Part shown: piece by piece, positions 1 through 8,472 of the stretch
Layout of the letters: each line of letters starts with the position of its first letter
Numbering within the stretch: the first letter of the stretch is position 1
Assembly: GCF_000720455.1 (NCBI RefSeq)
Contig: NZ_JOAK01000024.1
Location: 1-64,000 of the forward strand
Direction of reading: 5' to 3'
DNA: 64,000 nucleotides
Source of the DNA: Streptomyces virginiae
Lineage (GTDB): Bacteria > Actinomycetota > Actinomycetes > Streptomycetales > Streptomycetaceae
The notes under the pieces: generated by a model
The model's database searches: none
The model's input: only the letters and a program-made list of their open reading frames with translations
What the model was told of the DNA's origin: nothing
Program-made: the position numbers and the translations under genes

Positions 1-37
1 AGGGGGGACCCTGTGGGAGAGTAGGACGCCGCCGAAC
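1..37 (+). rRNA. rrf: 5S ribosomal RNA, 3' end (partial)
   Basis: The first bases match the conserved 3' part of streptomycete 5S rRNA, including the CTGTGGGAGAGTAGGACGCC segment and the terminal GCCGCCGAAC. The 5' part lies before the window. A strong terminator follows 13 bases later, so this is the end of an rRNA operon. Confidence 0.88.
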
Positions 38-49
38 AATCATTGTGGG

Positions 50-93
50 AAAGCCCCGCACCAGCCCGTTCAGGGTTCGGTGCGGGGCTTTTC
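50..93 (+). terminator. Rho-independent terminator of the rRNA operon
   Basis: A perfect 13-bp stem (AAAGCCCCGCACC paired with GGTGCGGGGCTTT) closes a short loop and ends in a T run. It lies just after the 5S end and also faces the 3' end of the minus-strand gene that finishes at 100. Confidence 0.9.
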
Positions 94-99
94 TGCGTT

Positions 100-930
100 T
101 CAGGGGTGCTGTTGTTGCATTCCGAAGCGGGCCAGGTAGTGCCAGACCCGCTTGAGGGCCTGTTCTTCGTACCGGCCCGTGCGGGCTGCCTCGCCCAGGA
201 TGCGGGGGGTCAGCCGGCCCCCGACGGCGATGTCCGCGCCGAGGTCGACGTACTCCTGGCCGCGGTATTCGGGGTGGCGGCGGAGTTCGTCGACCGTGAG
301 CCGGAAGCCCGGGTGCCATTCCACCGGGCAGGGCAGTCGGGCGGCCGCCGCCTCGACCGGCGTGTCCCGGTAGCTGGGGTCCAGTACGAGGGCGGCCACA
401 TCGCGTTCCAGCAGGACCGGTGTGTGGACCTGGGCTTCGATGTAGTCGTCGAGGGCGTCCTGGTCGTCGGCTTCGGCCAGCGCGATCAGGGACATGCGGT
501 CCGCGACGCCGAAGGATTCCGGTTCGAGGTAGCTGTCCGGGTAGCAGAACGTGGTCAGCGGCAGGGCTGCCGGCGTGAGGCGGAAGTGGGCCGAGCCGAA
601 GCGCGGTGCGGCGCCGGCCGGGTTGTGGCGGAAGTTCAGGGCGCCGTAGACCGGACGGGACTCGGGTGGGGCGTCGTCATACGCTCCGCCGAATATGCGG
701 CTCTCCCAGAGCCAGCGGGCGCCGCCCGGGTGGGCGGTGAGACCGCCGTTGCCGGTGCCCGTGACGAACTGGGAGCGGTACACGCCGTCCTCCGCCAGGG
801 AGGCGAGGATCGGGCGGTCTCCCGACCAGCGGTCGGGGTGGAAGTTCAAGGTCACCGCGAGGGTCGGGTCCAGGGGGCGGCCGAAAGAGCGCGCGGTGAC
901 GTGGTCGATGGCTCTGACGTGCGGATTCAT
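100..930 (-). CDS. DUF3626 domain-containing protein
   Basis: 276-residue soluble protein without a signal peptide or membrane segment. Its overall sequence resembles the uncharacterised DUF3626 family of actinobacteria (conserved stretches near VTLNFHPDR, GSAHFRLTP and FCYPDSYLEPESFG). The ATG start follows a short 39-bp divergent intergenic space shared with the acetyltransferase at 970. Family function is unknown and none is proposed. The assignment is from recalled family resemblance. Confidence 0.72.
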   Translation of the reverse strand: MNPHVRAIDHVTARSFGRPLDPTLAVTLNFHPDRWSGDRPILASLAEDGVYRSQFVTGTGNGGLTAHPGGARWLWESRIFGGAYDDAPPESRPVYGALNFRHNPAGAAPRFGSAHFRLTPAALPLTTFCYPDSYLEPESFGVADRMSLIALAEADDQDALDDYIEAQVHTPVLLERDVAALVLDPSYRDTPVEAAAARLPCPVEWHPGFRLTVDELRRHPEYRGQEYVDLGADIAVGGRLTPRILGEAARTGRYEEQALKRVWHYLARFGMQQQHP

Positions 931-955
931 GGGTGAAGTCTGGCTGATGGATGGT

Positions 956-961
956 TAGGAT
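956..961 (+). promoter_or_regulatory. Probable -10 element (leaderless promoter)
   Basis: TAGGAT lies 8 bases before the ATG of the acetyltransferase at 970, with no purine-rich ribosome site between them. This is the arrangement of leaderless streptomycete transcripts. The -35 is not clear. Confidence 0.45.
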
Positions 962-969
962 CACCGCTC

Positions 970-1536
970 ATGAACGAACTCCAGCATGTGATACGTCCGG
1001 TGCGCGCCGATGAGTGGGAGAAGGTCAAGGAACTGCGGATCGCCGGGCTCAAGGACCCTGCGGCTCCGGTCGCCTTCCTCGAGACGGTCGAGCAGGCCGA
1101 GGGGCACCCCGACGAGTTCTGGCGGGGGCGGGCCGAGGGCGCGTCGCACGGGCGGGCCGCCCGGCAGTTCGTCGCCGAGGCCGCCGACGGGCGGTGGGAC
1201 GGCTCGGTGACCGTGCTCGTCGAGGAGGGCGGGACCGTCGACTTCTTCGACCAGGACGTCGAGCGGACGCAGGGCCATGTGGTCGGGGTGTTCGTACGGA
1301 CCGAGCAGCGCGGGACCGGACTGACCGAGGCCCTGTTCGCCGCCGCCCTGGAGTGGGCCTGGGGGCTGGAGGAGCCGGCCCTGGACCGAGTACGGCTCTT
1401 CGTGCACGAGGACAACGGCCGGGCCGGCGCCTTCTACCGGAGGTACGGCTTCGAGCCGACCGGTGTCGTGGTGCCCGTGCCCGGGAACCCGGGCGCCAAG
1501 GAACTGGAGTACGTGCTCCGGCGGCCCGCAGGCTAG
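970..1536 (+). CDS. GNAT family N-acetyltransferase
   Basis: 188 residues with a GNAT fold. The acetyl-CoA loop region reads VFVRTEQRGTGLTEALF (a Q/RxxGxG/A-type pyrophosphate loop near residue 105). The late motif NGRAGAFYRRYGFEPTG is the usual GNAT beta-6/alpha-4 signature. The substrate cannot be told from sequence. The start is probably leaderless (see 956). The stop overlaps by four bases the stop of the convergent minus-strand gene at 1533. Confidence 0.85.
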   Translation: MNELQHVIRPVRADEWEKVKELRIAGLKDPAAPVAFLETVEQAEGHPDEFWRGRAEGASHGRAARQFVAEAADGRWDGSVTVLVEEGGTVDFFDQDVERTQGHVVGVFVRTEQRGTGLTEALFAAALEWAWGLEEPALDRVRLFVHEDNGRAGAFYRRYGFEPTGVVVPVPGNPGAKELEYVLRRPAG

Positions 1537-3227
1537 AGGTCGGCTCCGGGCCAGCGGGAGCGGGCCTGTTCACGGCTGCGGCACAGGGCCAGGAGGGGAA
1601 GCGTGTCCCCGGTCAGCAGCTCCGGGAGCTGGGGGATCGGGGCCACGGCCGCCACATCGTCCAGCACCAGGGACAGTGGTGGGTCGAGCCGACCGTGGGA
1701 TGACCGTGCGGCCATGCGGCGGCCGTGCTCGACCACGTGAGAGGCGAGTGCGGTCAGCAACGGCATCGCACCCGGGTGGGTACGGGGATCCTCCAGAGCT
1801 TCACCCACCAGGTAGAGGGTTCCCCCTTCGGCGACGAATGAAGCCAAGGTGAGGGCATCTGTTCGGTTCGGATTGCAGGCCTCGCGGATGTGGATCGAGG
1901 TCAGGCAGGAGAGGGCACGGGCCGTCAGGTTCAGGGCGAGCTCGCGGCGTTCCGGGTGCGCGGTGAGGGCGCTCTCCAATTCGCCGGCGGCGCCCGCGGC
2001 GGCCTGGGGGTGGGTGCGCAGGATGCGTACCGGGTCCTGGCCGCTGTTGCCCTGGGTCCAGCGGTGGAGTTGCTTGAACGGGCGGTCGTCGAGGGCGGCG
2101 GCCTGGAGCCAGCTGCGCAGGAGCGTTTCGGCGGTGTCGGCCACGGCCTCGTCCATCCGGGCCTGCGGGCGTACGGGGGTCAGCAGGGCGACCGCGCGGG
2201 CGGCGGCGGTGTCGCGGTCGGCGCAGCCCTCGGCGGGGTTCCAGTGCATGCGGGCCGGGGTGTCGCACAGGTGGGAGGGGTCGTAGAGGAGCACCGGGCC
2301 GAGTTTGGCGCGGGCGTCCTTGGTCTCGGCCCAGAGGGCGGGAGAGGACGTCACGACCAGGGCCGCGCCCTCCGTCTCGGCGATGCGGTGGGCTGCGACG
2401 CGGTGGCGGTCGTCGGGGCCGCCGTACGTGATCCCGTGCGGGGCGAGGGCGGGCGTGACGGTGGTGGCTGCCGGCCCGGGGGCGTAACCGAAGCCGTAGC
2501 GGTAGGCGTCATCGGTCGGGCCGGTGTGGGTGGCGGGGGCGCTGCCCCCGGACCCCCGCGTCTCGAACGCCGGCGGGGCTGGAACCGCGGGGGCGCTGCC
2601 CCCGGACCCCCGCGTCTCGAACGCCGGCGGGGCTGGAACCGCGGGGGCGCTGCCCCCGAACCCCCGCGCCTCAAGCGCCGGCGGGGCTGGAACCGCGGGG
2701 GCGCTGCCCCCGGATCCCCGCGCCTCGAACGCCGGCGGGGCTGGAACCGCGGGGGCGCTGCCCCCGGACCCCCGCGCCTCGAGCGTCGGCGGGGCTGTAT
2801 TGGGCGTCGGCGCGGTTCGATGGGCCGGCTCCGGTAGCGGGGTTGCCGGCGTGTGCTTCGACAGGGCGTGGCGGGACTTGGTGCGGGCCACCACGCCGAT
2901 GACGAAGACCGTCAGGACGAACAGGATCAGCAGCTGGCTGACGAACAGGCCCCAGAAGAGGCCCCAGCCGGAAAGGGCCGCCGGGTCGGTGTCCGGCCAG
3001 GCGCCCGGGATGTCGTGGGGCTGCCCTATCAGGGCGCGGACGGCCGCCGGGGTGCGGGTGAAGGTGACGGTGTCGGGCCAGGAGCCCTTCGCGAAGAGCG
3101 CGGCCAGGCCGGTGGCCGTCCAGACGAGGACGGCCAGGCCGAGGAGGAAGGCCAGGAGGGCGACCAGCAGGCCGTCCGGGATGCCGCCGCCGCGCGCGGG
3201 GGGTTCCGTACGTCGTGCGTCGTGCAT
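1533..3227 (-). CDS. VirD4/TraG-like coupling-protein homologue with degenerate ATPase site
   Basis: 564 residues: two N-terminal membrane segments (about residues 18-45 and 82-110), a Pro/Ala/Gly-rich linker made of five 18-residue repeats, and a C-terminal domain laid out like a VirD4/TraG coupling protein. The expected P-loop is absent; the region reads GGPDDRHRV with no GK(S/T). The Walker B-like segment is PLSLVLDDVAAVAP, with DD instead of DE. The ATG at 3227 sits 2 bases after the VirB4-like gene's stop, indicating coupling. A longer frame running back to 4283 is only the shadow of that gene. By family it would recruit substrate at a conjugation channel; the loss of ATPase motifs suggests a structural or regulatory role (inference). 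Confidence 0.75.
   Translation of the reverse strand: MHDARRTEPPARGGGIPDGLLVALLAFLLGLAVLVWTATGLAALFAKGSWPDTVTFTRTPAAVRALIGQPHDIPGAWPDTDPAALSGWGLFWGLFVSQLLILFVLTVFVIGVVARTKSRHALSKHTPATPLPEPAHRTAPTPNTAPPTLEARGSGGSAPAVPAPPAFEARGSGGSAPAVPAPPALEARGFGGSAPAVPAPPAFETRGSGGSAPAVPAPPAFETRGSGGSAPATHTGPTDDAYRYGFGYAPGPAATTVTPALAPHGITYGGPDDRHRVAAHRIAETEGAALVVTSSPALWAETKDARAKLGPVLLYDPSHLCDTPARMHWNPAEGCADRDTAAARAVALLTPVRPQARMDEAVADTAETLLRSWLQAAALDDRPFKQLHRWTQGNSGQDPVRILRTHPQAAAGAAGELESALTAHPERRELALNLTARALSCLTSIHIREACNPNRTDALTLASFVAEGGTLYLVGEALEDPRTHPGAMPLLTALASHVVEHGRRMAARSSHGRLDPPLSLVLDDVAAVAPIPQLPELLTGDTLPLLALCRSREQARSRWPGADL
2533..2797 (-). repeat. Five in-frame 54-bp tandem repeats inside a coding region
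   Basis: Units begin at 2533, 2587, 2641, 2695 and 2749, exactly 54 bp apart, the last one partial. Each contains a GGGGGCGCTGCCCCC hairpin followed by a CGCGCCTCGAACGCCGGCGG core. On the minus strand each encodes 18 residues of the type FEARGSGGSAPAVPAPPA. The unit closely matches the intergenic elements at 13010-13216 and 32129-32176. Confidence 0.95.
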
Positions 3228-3229
3228 GG

Positions 3230-4648
3230 TCAGGCCACCGTGGTCGCGGATCCGGGGCTGCCGCCGCGGCTGCGTTCGATCGACAGGGCGCGTTCCTCCG
3301 CTTCCAGTTCGGCGGCGAGGAGGTCGGCGGGGAGGCGGGGCGGGGTCGAGGACTCGGTCATGGCGCGGTCGGTGAAGACCAGGGGGCGTTCGGCTTCGGT
3401 GATCAGGTGTTTGACGACCTGGACGTTGCCGTTGACGTCCCAGACGGCGATGCCCGGGGTGAGCGTGGGGATGATTTCCACCGCCCAGCGGGGCAGCCCG
3501 AGTACGCGGCCCGTGGCGCGGGCCTCGTCGGCCTTCTGGGCGTAGATGGTGCGGGTGGAGGCCATTTTGAGGATGGCCGCGGCTTCGCGTGCGGCGGCGC
3601 CGTCGACGACGTCGGAGAGGTGGTGGACGACGGCCACGAAGGACAGGCCGAGACGCCGGCCGAACTTCAGGAGGCGCTGGAACAGCTGTGCGACGAACGG
3701 GCTGTTGATGATGTGCCAGGCCTCTTCGACGAGGAAGATGCGCTTCTTGCGGTCGGGCCGGATCCAGGTGTGCTCCAGCCAGACACCGACGATCGCCATG
3801 AGGATGGGCATGGCGATGGAGTTGCGGTCGATGTGGGAGAGGTCGAAGACGATCAAGGGGGCGTCGAGGTCGATGCCGACGGTCGTGGGGCCGTCGAACA
3901 TGCCGCGCAGGTCGCCGTCGACGAGGCGGTCGATGACGAGCGCGACGTCGAGGCCCCAGGCCCGGACATCGTCTATGTCGACGTTCATGGCGAGTGCGGA
4001 TTCGGCTTCGGGGTGGCGCAGTTGCTCGACGATGTCGGTGAGGACGGGCTGGCGGTCGCGGATGGTGTCGACGACGTGGGCGTGGGCGACCTTGAGGGCG
4101 AAGCCGGCGCGCTCGTCGAGGCCGTGGCCCATGGCGACTTCGATGATGGTGCGGAGCAGGGCGAGCTGCCCGGTCGCGGTGATGGCCGGGTCGAGGGGGT
4201 TGAGGCGGATCCCGGAGTCGTTGGCGGCGATGGGGTCCAGGCGGATGGGGGTTATCCCCAGCTGCTGGGCGATGAGGTTCCATTCGCCGACGCCGTCTTC
4301 GCCCTGGGCGTCGAGGACGACGACCTGGCGGTCCTTGAAGCGGAGCTGGCGCAGGACGTAGGTCTTCTCCAGGGCGGACTTGCCGTTGCCGGATTCGCCG
4401 AGGACCAGCCAGTGGGGGGCGGGGAGCTGCTGTCCGTACAGCTGGAAGGGGTCGTAGATGTAGCCCTTGCCGCTGTAGACCTCGCGGCCGATGATGACGC
4501 CGGAGTCGCCGAGGCCGGGGGCGGCGGTGGGGAGGTAGACGGCTTGCGCCTGCCCGGTGGAGGTGCGTACGGGCAGGCGCGTGGTTTCGACTTTGCCGAA
4601 GAGGAAGCTGGTGAAGGCGTCCGTCAGCGCTGTCATGGGATCTCGCAT
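3230..4648 (-). CDS. VirB4/TraC-like conjugation ATPase
   Basis: 472 residues. The Walker A motif GESGNGKS is at 84-91, a following strand reads VVVLDAQGEDG, and Walker B (RIFLVEEAWHII) is near 303-314, the pattern of VirB4/TraC-family ATPases that energise type IV secretion channels. The N-terminal VirB4 domain is absent, so this is the C-terminal ATPase module only; the preceding SCO6880-type gene may supply the missing part (inference). An AGGGAAGA ribosome site precedes the ATG at 4648. A second in-frame ATG lies at 4636. It sits 19 bases downstream of the preceding gene's stop in the same operon. Confidence 0.87.
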   Translation of the reverse strand: MRDPMTALTDAFTSFLFGKVETTRLPVRTSTGQAQAVYLPTAAPGLGDSGVIIGREVYSGKGYIYDPFQLYGQQLPAPHWLVLGESGNGKSALEKTYVLRQLRFKDRQVVVLDAQGEDGVGEWNLIAQQLGITPIRLDPIAANDSGIRLNPLDPAITATGQLALLRTIIEVAMGHGLDERAGFALKVAHAHVVDTIRDRQPVLTDIVEQLRHPEAESALAMNVDIDDVRAWGLDVALVIDRLVDGDLRGMFDGPTTVGIDLDAPLIVFDLSHIDRNSIAMPILMAIVGVWLEHTWIRPDRKKRIFLVEEAWHIINSPFVAQLFQRLLKFGRRLGLSFVAVVHHLSDVVDGAAAREAAAILKMASTRTIYAQKADEARATGRVLGLPRWAVEIIPTLTPGIAVWDVNGNVQVVKHLITEAERPLVFTDRAMTESSTPPRLPADLLAAELEAEERALSIERSRGGSPGSATTVA

Positions 4649-4667
4649 GGGCGGGTCTTCCCTCCAG

Positions 4668-6230
4668 CTAGCGTCGGATGCCGGTGGCGAACGGCAGGGT
4701 GTTGACGAAGGCGCGGTGGTGCTCGCGGTCGCACCATTCCAGCTTCAGGTAGGACTTGCCGGCCGAGGCGCGGATGGTCCGCTTGTCGCGGGCGAGGGCC
4801 TCCGGTGAACGCGAGGACACCGTGATGTACCCGACCAGGTTGACTCCGGCAGCGCCGCTGGCGAGATCTTCACCCCTCTGGTCGAGCCGGCCGTGGGCGG
4901 CGATGTCGCGGGGGTCGACGGTGCGGTTCATCTTGGCGGCGCGGGAGGCGTCGGCCTCGTCGTTGGTCTTCTCGGTGAGCATGCGCTCGATGGCGACCTC
5001 GGTGGGTTCCAGGTCCATGGTGACGGCGACGGTGCGGATGACGTCGGGGGTGTGGACGAGGAGCGGGGCGAGGAAGTTCACGCCGACGGGGGTCATGGGC
5101 CATTCCTTGACCCAGGCGGTGGCGTGGCACCAGGGGGCGCGGGTGGAGGACTCGCGGGTCTTGGCCTGGAGGAAGGTGGGTTCCACCGCGTCGAGTTCGG
5201 CCGGCCAGGCGTTGCGCTTGGTCATGGCCTGGATGTGGTCGATGGGGTGGTCCGGGTCGTACATGGAGTGCACGAGGGAGGCGAGGCGGCCCTGGCCGAG
5301 GGGCTGGCGGACGCGGATGTCGGCTTCGGCGAGGCGGGCGCAGATGTCGGTGAGTTCGCGGGCCATGACGATGGCGAGGCCGGCGTCGCGGTCGAGCTTG
5401 CGGCCCTTGTGGGGGGTGGTCGCGCGGGCGATGGTGACGGCTTCGGCGGCCAGGTCGCGGGTGTAGTGCATGCAGGCGACGAGGTAGGCGCGGTGCTGCT
5501 CGGAGGAGGTGGACACCATCGACTGGAGCTGGTCGTAGGAGTCGCGCAGCCAGACGGGGGCCTGGGTGTCGCCGCGTTGGGCGACGTCCTTGGCGTGGGC
5601 GTCGGGGTCGGCGGGCAGGGTGCGGGCCAGCATCTGGAGGCGGGTGACGAAGCCGTCGCCGTTGGCGACGTGCTTGAGGAGGGTGCCGAAGCGGTCGACG
5701 AGGGCTTCTTGGTCCTCGCTGTCGCGCAGGCCCACGCCGGGGCCCTCGATCTCGATGGCGGCGGTGACGGTGCGGCGGTCGGCGTGGAGGAGTACGGCGA
5801 TCTCGTCGGGGCCGAAGGGGGCGGCGAGCCAGTTGATGCGGCCGATGCCGGGGGGCGGGCCGACCTCGACCTCGCGGCCGTCGGCGGCGCGGACGCCGGC
5901 TTCCATGGCGCCGGAGCGGTAGGTGGTGCCGCGGCGCAGGGTGCGCTTGTAGCTGCGGCTGATCTCGAACCAGCGGTAGAAGGTGCGGCCCTTGTAGGGG
6001 ACGTACACGGCGGCGAGCGCGAGGAGCGGGAAGCCGACGAGACTGACGATGCGCAGGGTGAGGTCGGGGACGAGCAGTCCGCTCATCATGCCGAAGAACG
6101 CCCCGGTGATGATGAGGGCGATCTCGCCGGTCTCGCGGTTCTTGCCGACGATCGCGTTCGGCCGGGCGCGGCCGATGAGATACGTGCGGCGGGGCGCGAC
6201 CGGGTGCAGCTGGTGGGACTGGGTCGTCAA
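4668..6230 (-). CDS. SCO6880-type integral membrane protein of the T4SS-like operon
   Basis: 520 residues. Two hydrophobic segments near residues 36-80 are followed by a long soluble domain. The composition and local motifs (YKRTLRRGTTYRSG, MARELTDICARLAEADI, YITVSSRSPEAL) match the actinobacterial SCO6880 family found beside VirB4-like ATPases. It probably provides the PrgI/VirB3-like and VirB4 N-terminal parts of the channel (inference from order). The start ATG overlaps the stop of the preceding gene by four bases, showing translational coupling. Confidence 0.75.
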   Translation of the reverse strand: MTTQSHQLHPVAPRRTYLIGRARPNAIVGKNRETGEIALIITGAFFGMMSGLLVPDLTLRIVSLVGFPLLALAAVYVPYKGRTFYRWFEISRSYKRTLRRGTTYRSGAMEAGVRAADGREVEVGPPPGIGRINWLAAPFGPDEIAVLLHADRRTVTAAIEIEGPGVGLRDSEDQEALVDRFGTLLKHVANGDGFVTRLQMLARTLPADPDAHAKDVAQRGDTQAPVWLRDSYDQLQSMVSTSSEQHRAYLVACMHYTRDLAAEAVTIARATTPHKGRKLDRDAGLAIVMARELTDICARLAEADIRVRQPLGQGRLASLVHSMYDPDHPIDHIQAMTKRNAWPAELDAVEPTFLQAKTRESSTRAPWCHATAWVKEWPMTPVGVNFLAPLLVHTPDVIRTVAVTMDLEPTEVAIERMLTEKTNDEADASRAAKMNRTVDPRDIAAHGRLDQRGEDLASGAAGVNLVGYITVSSRSPEALARDKRTIRASAGKSYLKLEWCDREHHRAFVNTLPFATGIRR

Positions 6231-7549
6231 CGCCCGTCACCTCCTGTGTTCCTCGTGCTCGAGCTCGTGCGGGGCGGGGGTGCGGCGGAGGGGACAGATC
6301 CGCCGCCGGCCCCGCCGCCGGAGGTGGGGCGGCTGCTGTGGGCGGCCACGCCTCCGGAGAGGGGGTTGGCGGGGCGGGGCGCGCTGCCGCCGCCGTCGCC
6401 TCCGCGGTGGGCGCCGCGGCTGCTGTGGGTCTTGATGCCCTGGGAGACGAGGGAGGCCGGGGAGCTGATGACGGCGGCGGCCTGGGCTCCGTCGGTGGCC
6501 TTGCTGCGGCCGGCGCGGGCGGAGGCGATCTCGTCGCCGAAGCCGGGGACGAAGCGGTAGATCATCGCGGAGGCGAAGATCGCCAGGAGGATGATGGAGA
6601 GGCCGGTGACGACGGCGGAGAAGGCGTTGGGGCCCTGTTCGCCGGTGAGGGCTCCGGCGAGGCCGAGGACGATGACGATGACCGGCTTCACGAGGATGAC
6701 GGCGATCATGATGCCGGCCCAGCGGCGGACGTGGCCCCAGAGGTTGCGGTCGACGAGCCCGGAGTAGACGACGACGCCGAGGAGGGCGCCCACGTAGAGG
6801 AGGGCGGCCCGGATGAAGAGTTCGAGGAAGAGGATGCCGGCGGCGAGGACGGTGACGAGGGCGACGACGATCAGCATGATCGGGCCGCCGCCGATGTCGT
6901 CGCCCTTCTTGAGGGCCTCGGAGAAGGAGCCGAAGAAGACGTCGGTCTGGCCGCCGGTGGCGGAGGCGATGACCTCGGTGACGCCGTCGGTGGCGGAGAC
7001 GACGGTGTAGAGGATCAGGGGGGTGAAGGCGGAGGCCAGGACGGTGAGCCAGAGGAAGCCGATGGCTTCGGAGATGGCGGTGGTGAGGGGGACGCCGCGG
7101 ACGGCTCGCTTGGCGACGGCGAAGAGCCACAGGACGAGCGTGAGGATGGTGGAGGCGGCGAAGACGACGGCGTACTGCTTGAGGAAGGTGGCGTTGGTGA
7201 AGTCGACGTTGGCGCTGCCCTTGACCGCTTCGCTGAGCTTGGTGACGATCCAGGCTGCGGCGTCGGCGCAGCCCTTGGCGAGGGAGGCTAGGGGGTTGAG
7301 GGCTTCAGCGCCGGTGGAGTCGAGTCCTCTGCCGGAGGTTCCGCCGGTTGCTGCGCCATCGCCCTTGAGGCAGTAGTCCTTGGCCGACCCGATCAGGAGA
7401 TCGCAGTCCTTGTTCACGGCTGGTGCCGAGGGGGACGGCGTCGGTGTCGGGTTCGGGGCGGCGTGGGCGCGGGTGGCCAGGACGACGAGGGCGGCGTGGG
7501 CGGAGGAGATCACGCCCAGCCGGGCGGGAAGCCGGAGGCTAGCGGGCAT
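6227..7549 (-). CDS. VirB6/TrbL-like polytopic membrane protein
   Basis: 440 residues. It has an N-terminal export signal ending near ATRAHAA, a Pro/Thr-rich stretch with a Cys pair (CDLLIGSAKDYC), then six or so membrane segments between about residues 130 and 340. The tail is cytoplasmic and rich in Gly and Ser. Size, topology and position beside the ATPase fit the VirB6/TrbL component that forms the inner-membrane channel; the assignment rests on topology and context. It overlaps both neighbours (4 bases downstream, 11 bases upstream). Confidence 0.72.
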   Translation of the reverse strand: MPASLRLPARLGVISSAHAALVVLATRAHAAPNPTPTPSPSAPAVNKDCDLLIGSAKDYCLKGDGAATGGTSGRGLDSTGAEALNPLASLAKGCADAAAWIVTKLSEAVKGSANVDFTNATFLKQYAVVFAASTILTLVLWLFAVAKRAVRGVPLTTAISEAIGFLWLTVLASAFTPLILYTVVSATDGVTEVIASATGGQTDVFFGSFSEALKKGDDIGGGPIMLIVVALVTVLAAGILFLELFIRAALLYVGALLGVVVYSGLVDRNLWGHVRRWAGIMIAVILVKPVIVIVLGLAGALTGEQGPNAFSAVVTGLSIILLAIFASAMIYRFVPGFGDEIASARAGRSKATDGAQAAAVISSPASLVSQGIKTHSSRGAHRGGDGGGSAPRPANPLSGGVAAHSSRPTSGGGAGGGSVPSAAPPPRTSSSTRNTGGDGR

Positions 7550-8369
7550 AGGTGAATCCTCCGAATTCCTTGATGGCCTTGCTCATGTCGTCGGACGTCG
7601 ACACGGGGACATCGCCGGGAACCGGGGCGGGCCCGTCCTGTTGGGTGTCGTCGACGACTTTCCAGTCCTCGCCGATCCAACTCAGTTCGAAGGTCCAGGT
7701 CTTCCAGAGGGTCCGGACCGGGTCGGTGGACTTGGTGCCGGACATGCCGATCAGGCCGGTGTACCAGACGGAGACCTTCGCGGCGGTCGGCGTGTAGCTC
7801 TCGACGCGGGTGCCGATCGGGACGGTACGCGTGACGAAGGTGCTGCCCTGAGGGGCGTTGCCGTTCGCGTCGAGGCCGAGCTGGGCGAGGAACGCCGCCG
7901 AGTAGGCCTCGTCCTGCGGGGCCTTCATTCTGGACGCCACGTCGGGTGCGTAGATGCCGTCGACGAGGGCGTGCCGGGTGGTCTTCCTGAACATGCCGTC
8001 GGAGCCGAGGGCCACCGCGTAGTTGGCGGCGGCCGATTGGGCGCCCTGTTCGTCGTGGGCGAAGCCCTTCGGGATGCCGGCGGTCCTGCCGGTGACGGGG
8101 TCGGTGCCGGTGGCCGAGGTGGAGGTGGCGGACGGGGTGTCGTCCGCGGGTTTGGCGTCGGGGGTGTCGGGGGCCTGGTTCGCGAAGGCGATGGCGGCGA
8201 TGAGGAGGACCACCACGCCGACCACGGTGACCAGGCTGCGGGGGGCGCGGGAGGTGCGGCGGGCGGGGCCGTACGGGTCGGCGGGGGCCTCCGGGAGGCG
8301 GGTGCGGGTCTGGCCCGTGCCGCCGACCTCGCCGTGGCCGCCGCCGCCGTACTGGTCGTCGTTGCTCAT
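7539..8369 (-). CDS. VirB8/TcpC-like single-pass membrane protein
   Basis: 276 residues. A cytoplasmic Gly/Pro-rich N-terminus is followed by one membrane helix at about 45-63, a Thr/Ser/Asp-rich spacer and an extracytoplasmic domain of about 170 residues. That domain has the strand pattern of the NTF2-like VirB8/TcpC fold (YTPTAAKVSVWYTGLIG, WKTWTFELSWIGEDWKVVDD). VirB8-type proteins nucleate assembly of the conjugation channel. Its 3' end overlaps the VirB6-like gene by 11 bases. The fold assignment is inference. Confidence 0.7.
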   Translation of the reverse strand: MSNDDQYGGGGHGEVGGTGQTRTRLPEAPADPYGPARRTSRAPRSLVTVVGVVVLLIAAIAFANQAPDTPDAKPADDTPSATSTSATGTDPVTGRTAGIPKGFAHDEQGAQSAAANYAVALGSDGMFRKTTRHALVDGIYAPDVASRMKAPQDEAYSAAFLAQLGLDANGNAPQGSTFVTRTVPIGTRVESYTPTAAKVSVWYTGLIGMSGTKSTDPVRTLWKTWTFELSWIGEDWKVVDDTQQDGPAPVPGDVPVSTSDDMSKAIKEFGGFTYAR

Positions 8370-8472
8370 TCCGTTTCCGCCCCCTCCGCGTCGTACGACG
8401 GTAGCGCTGGTTCCCGCGTGGATGCGGTGTGGTGAGTCCTCATCAGGTCGGGGCCACCGGTGGTCGGTCGGG

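Noticed and set aside
1533..4283. 916-codon version of the VirD4-like gene
   Set aside because: The upstream 350 codons are Arg/Pro/His-rich and overlap the VirB4-like gene in another frame; the coupled ATG at 3227 explains the gene.
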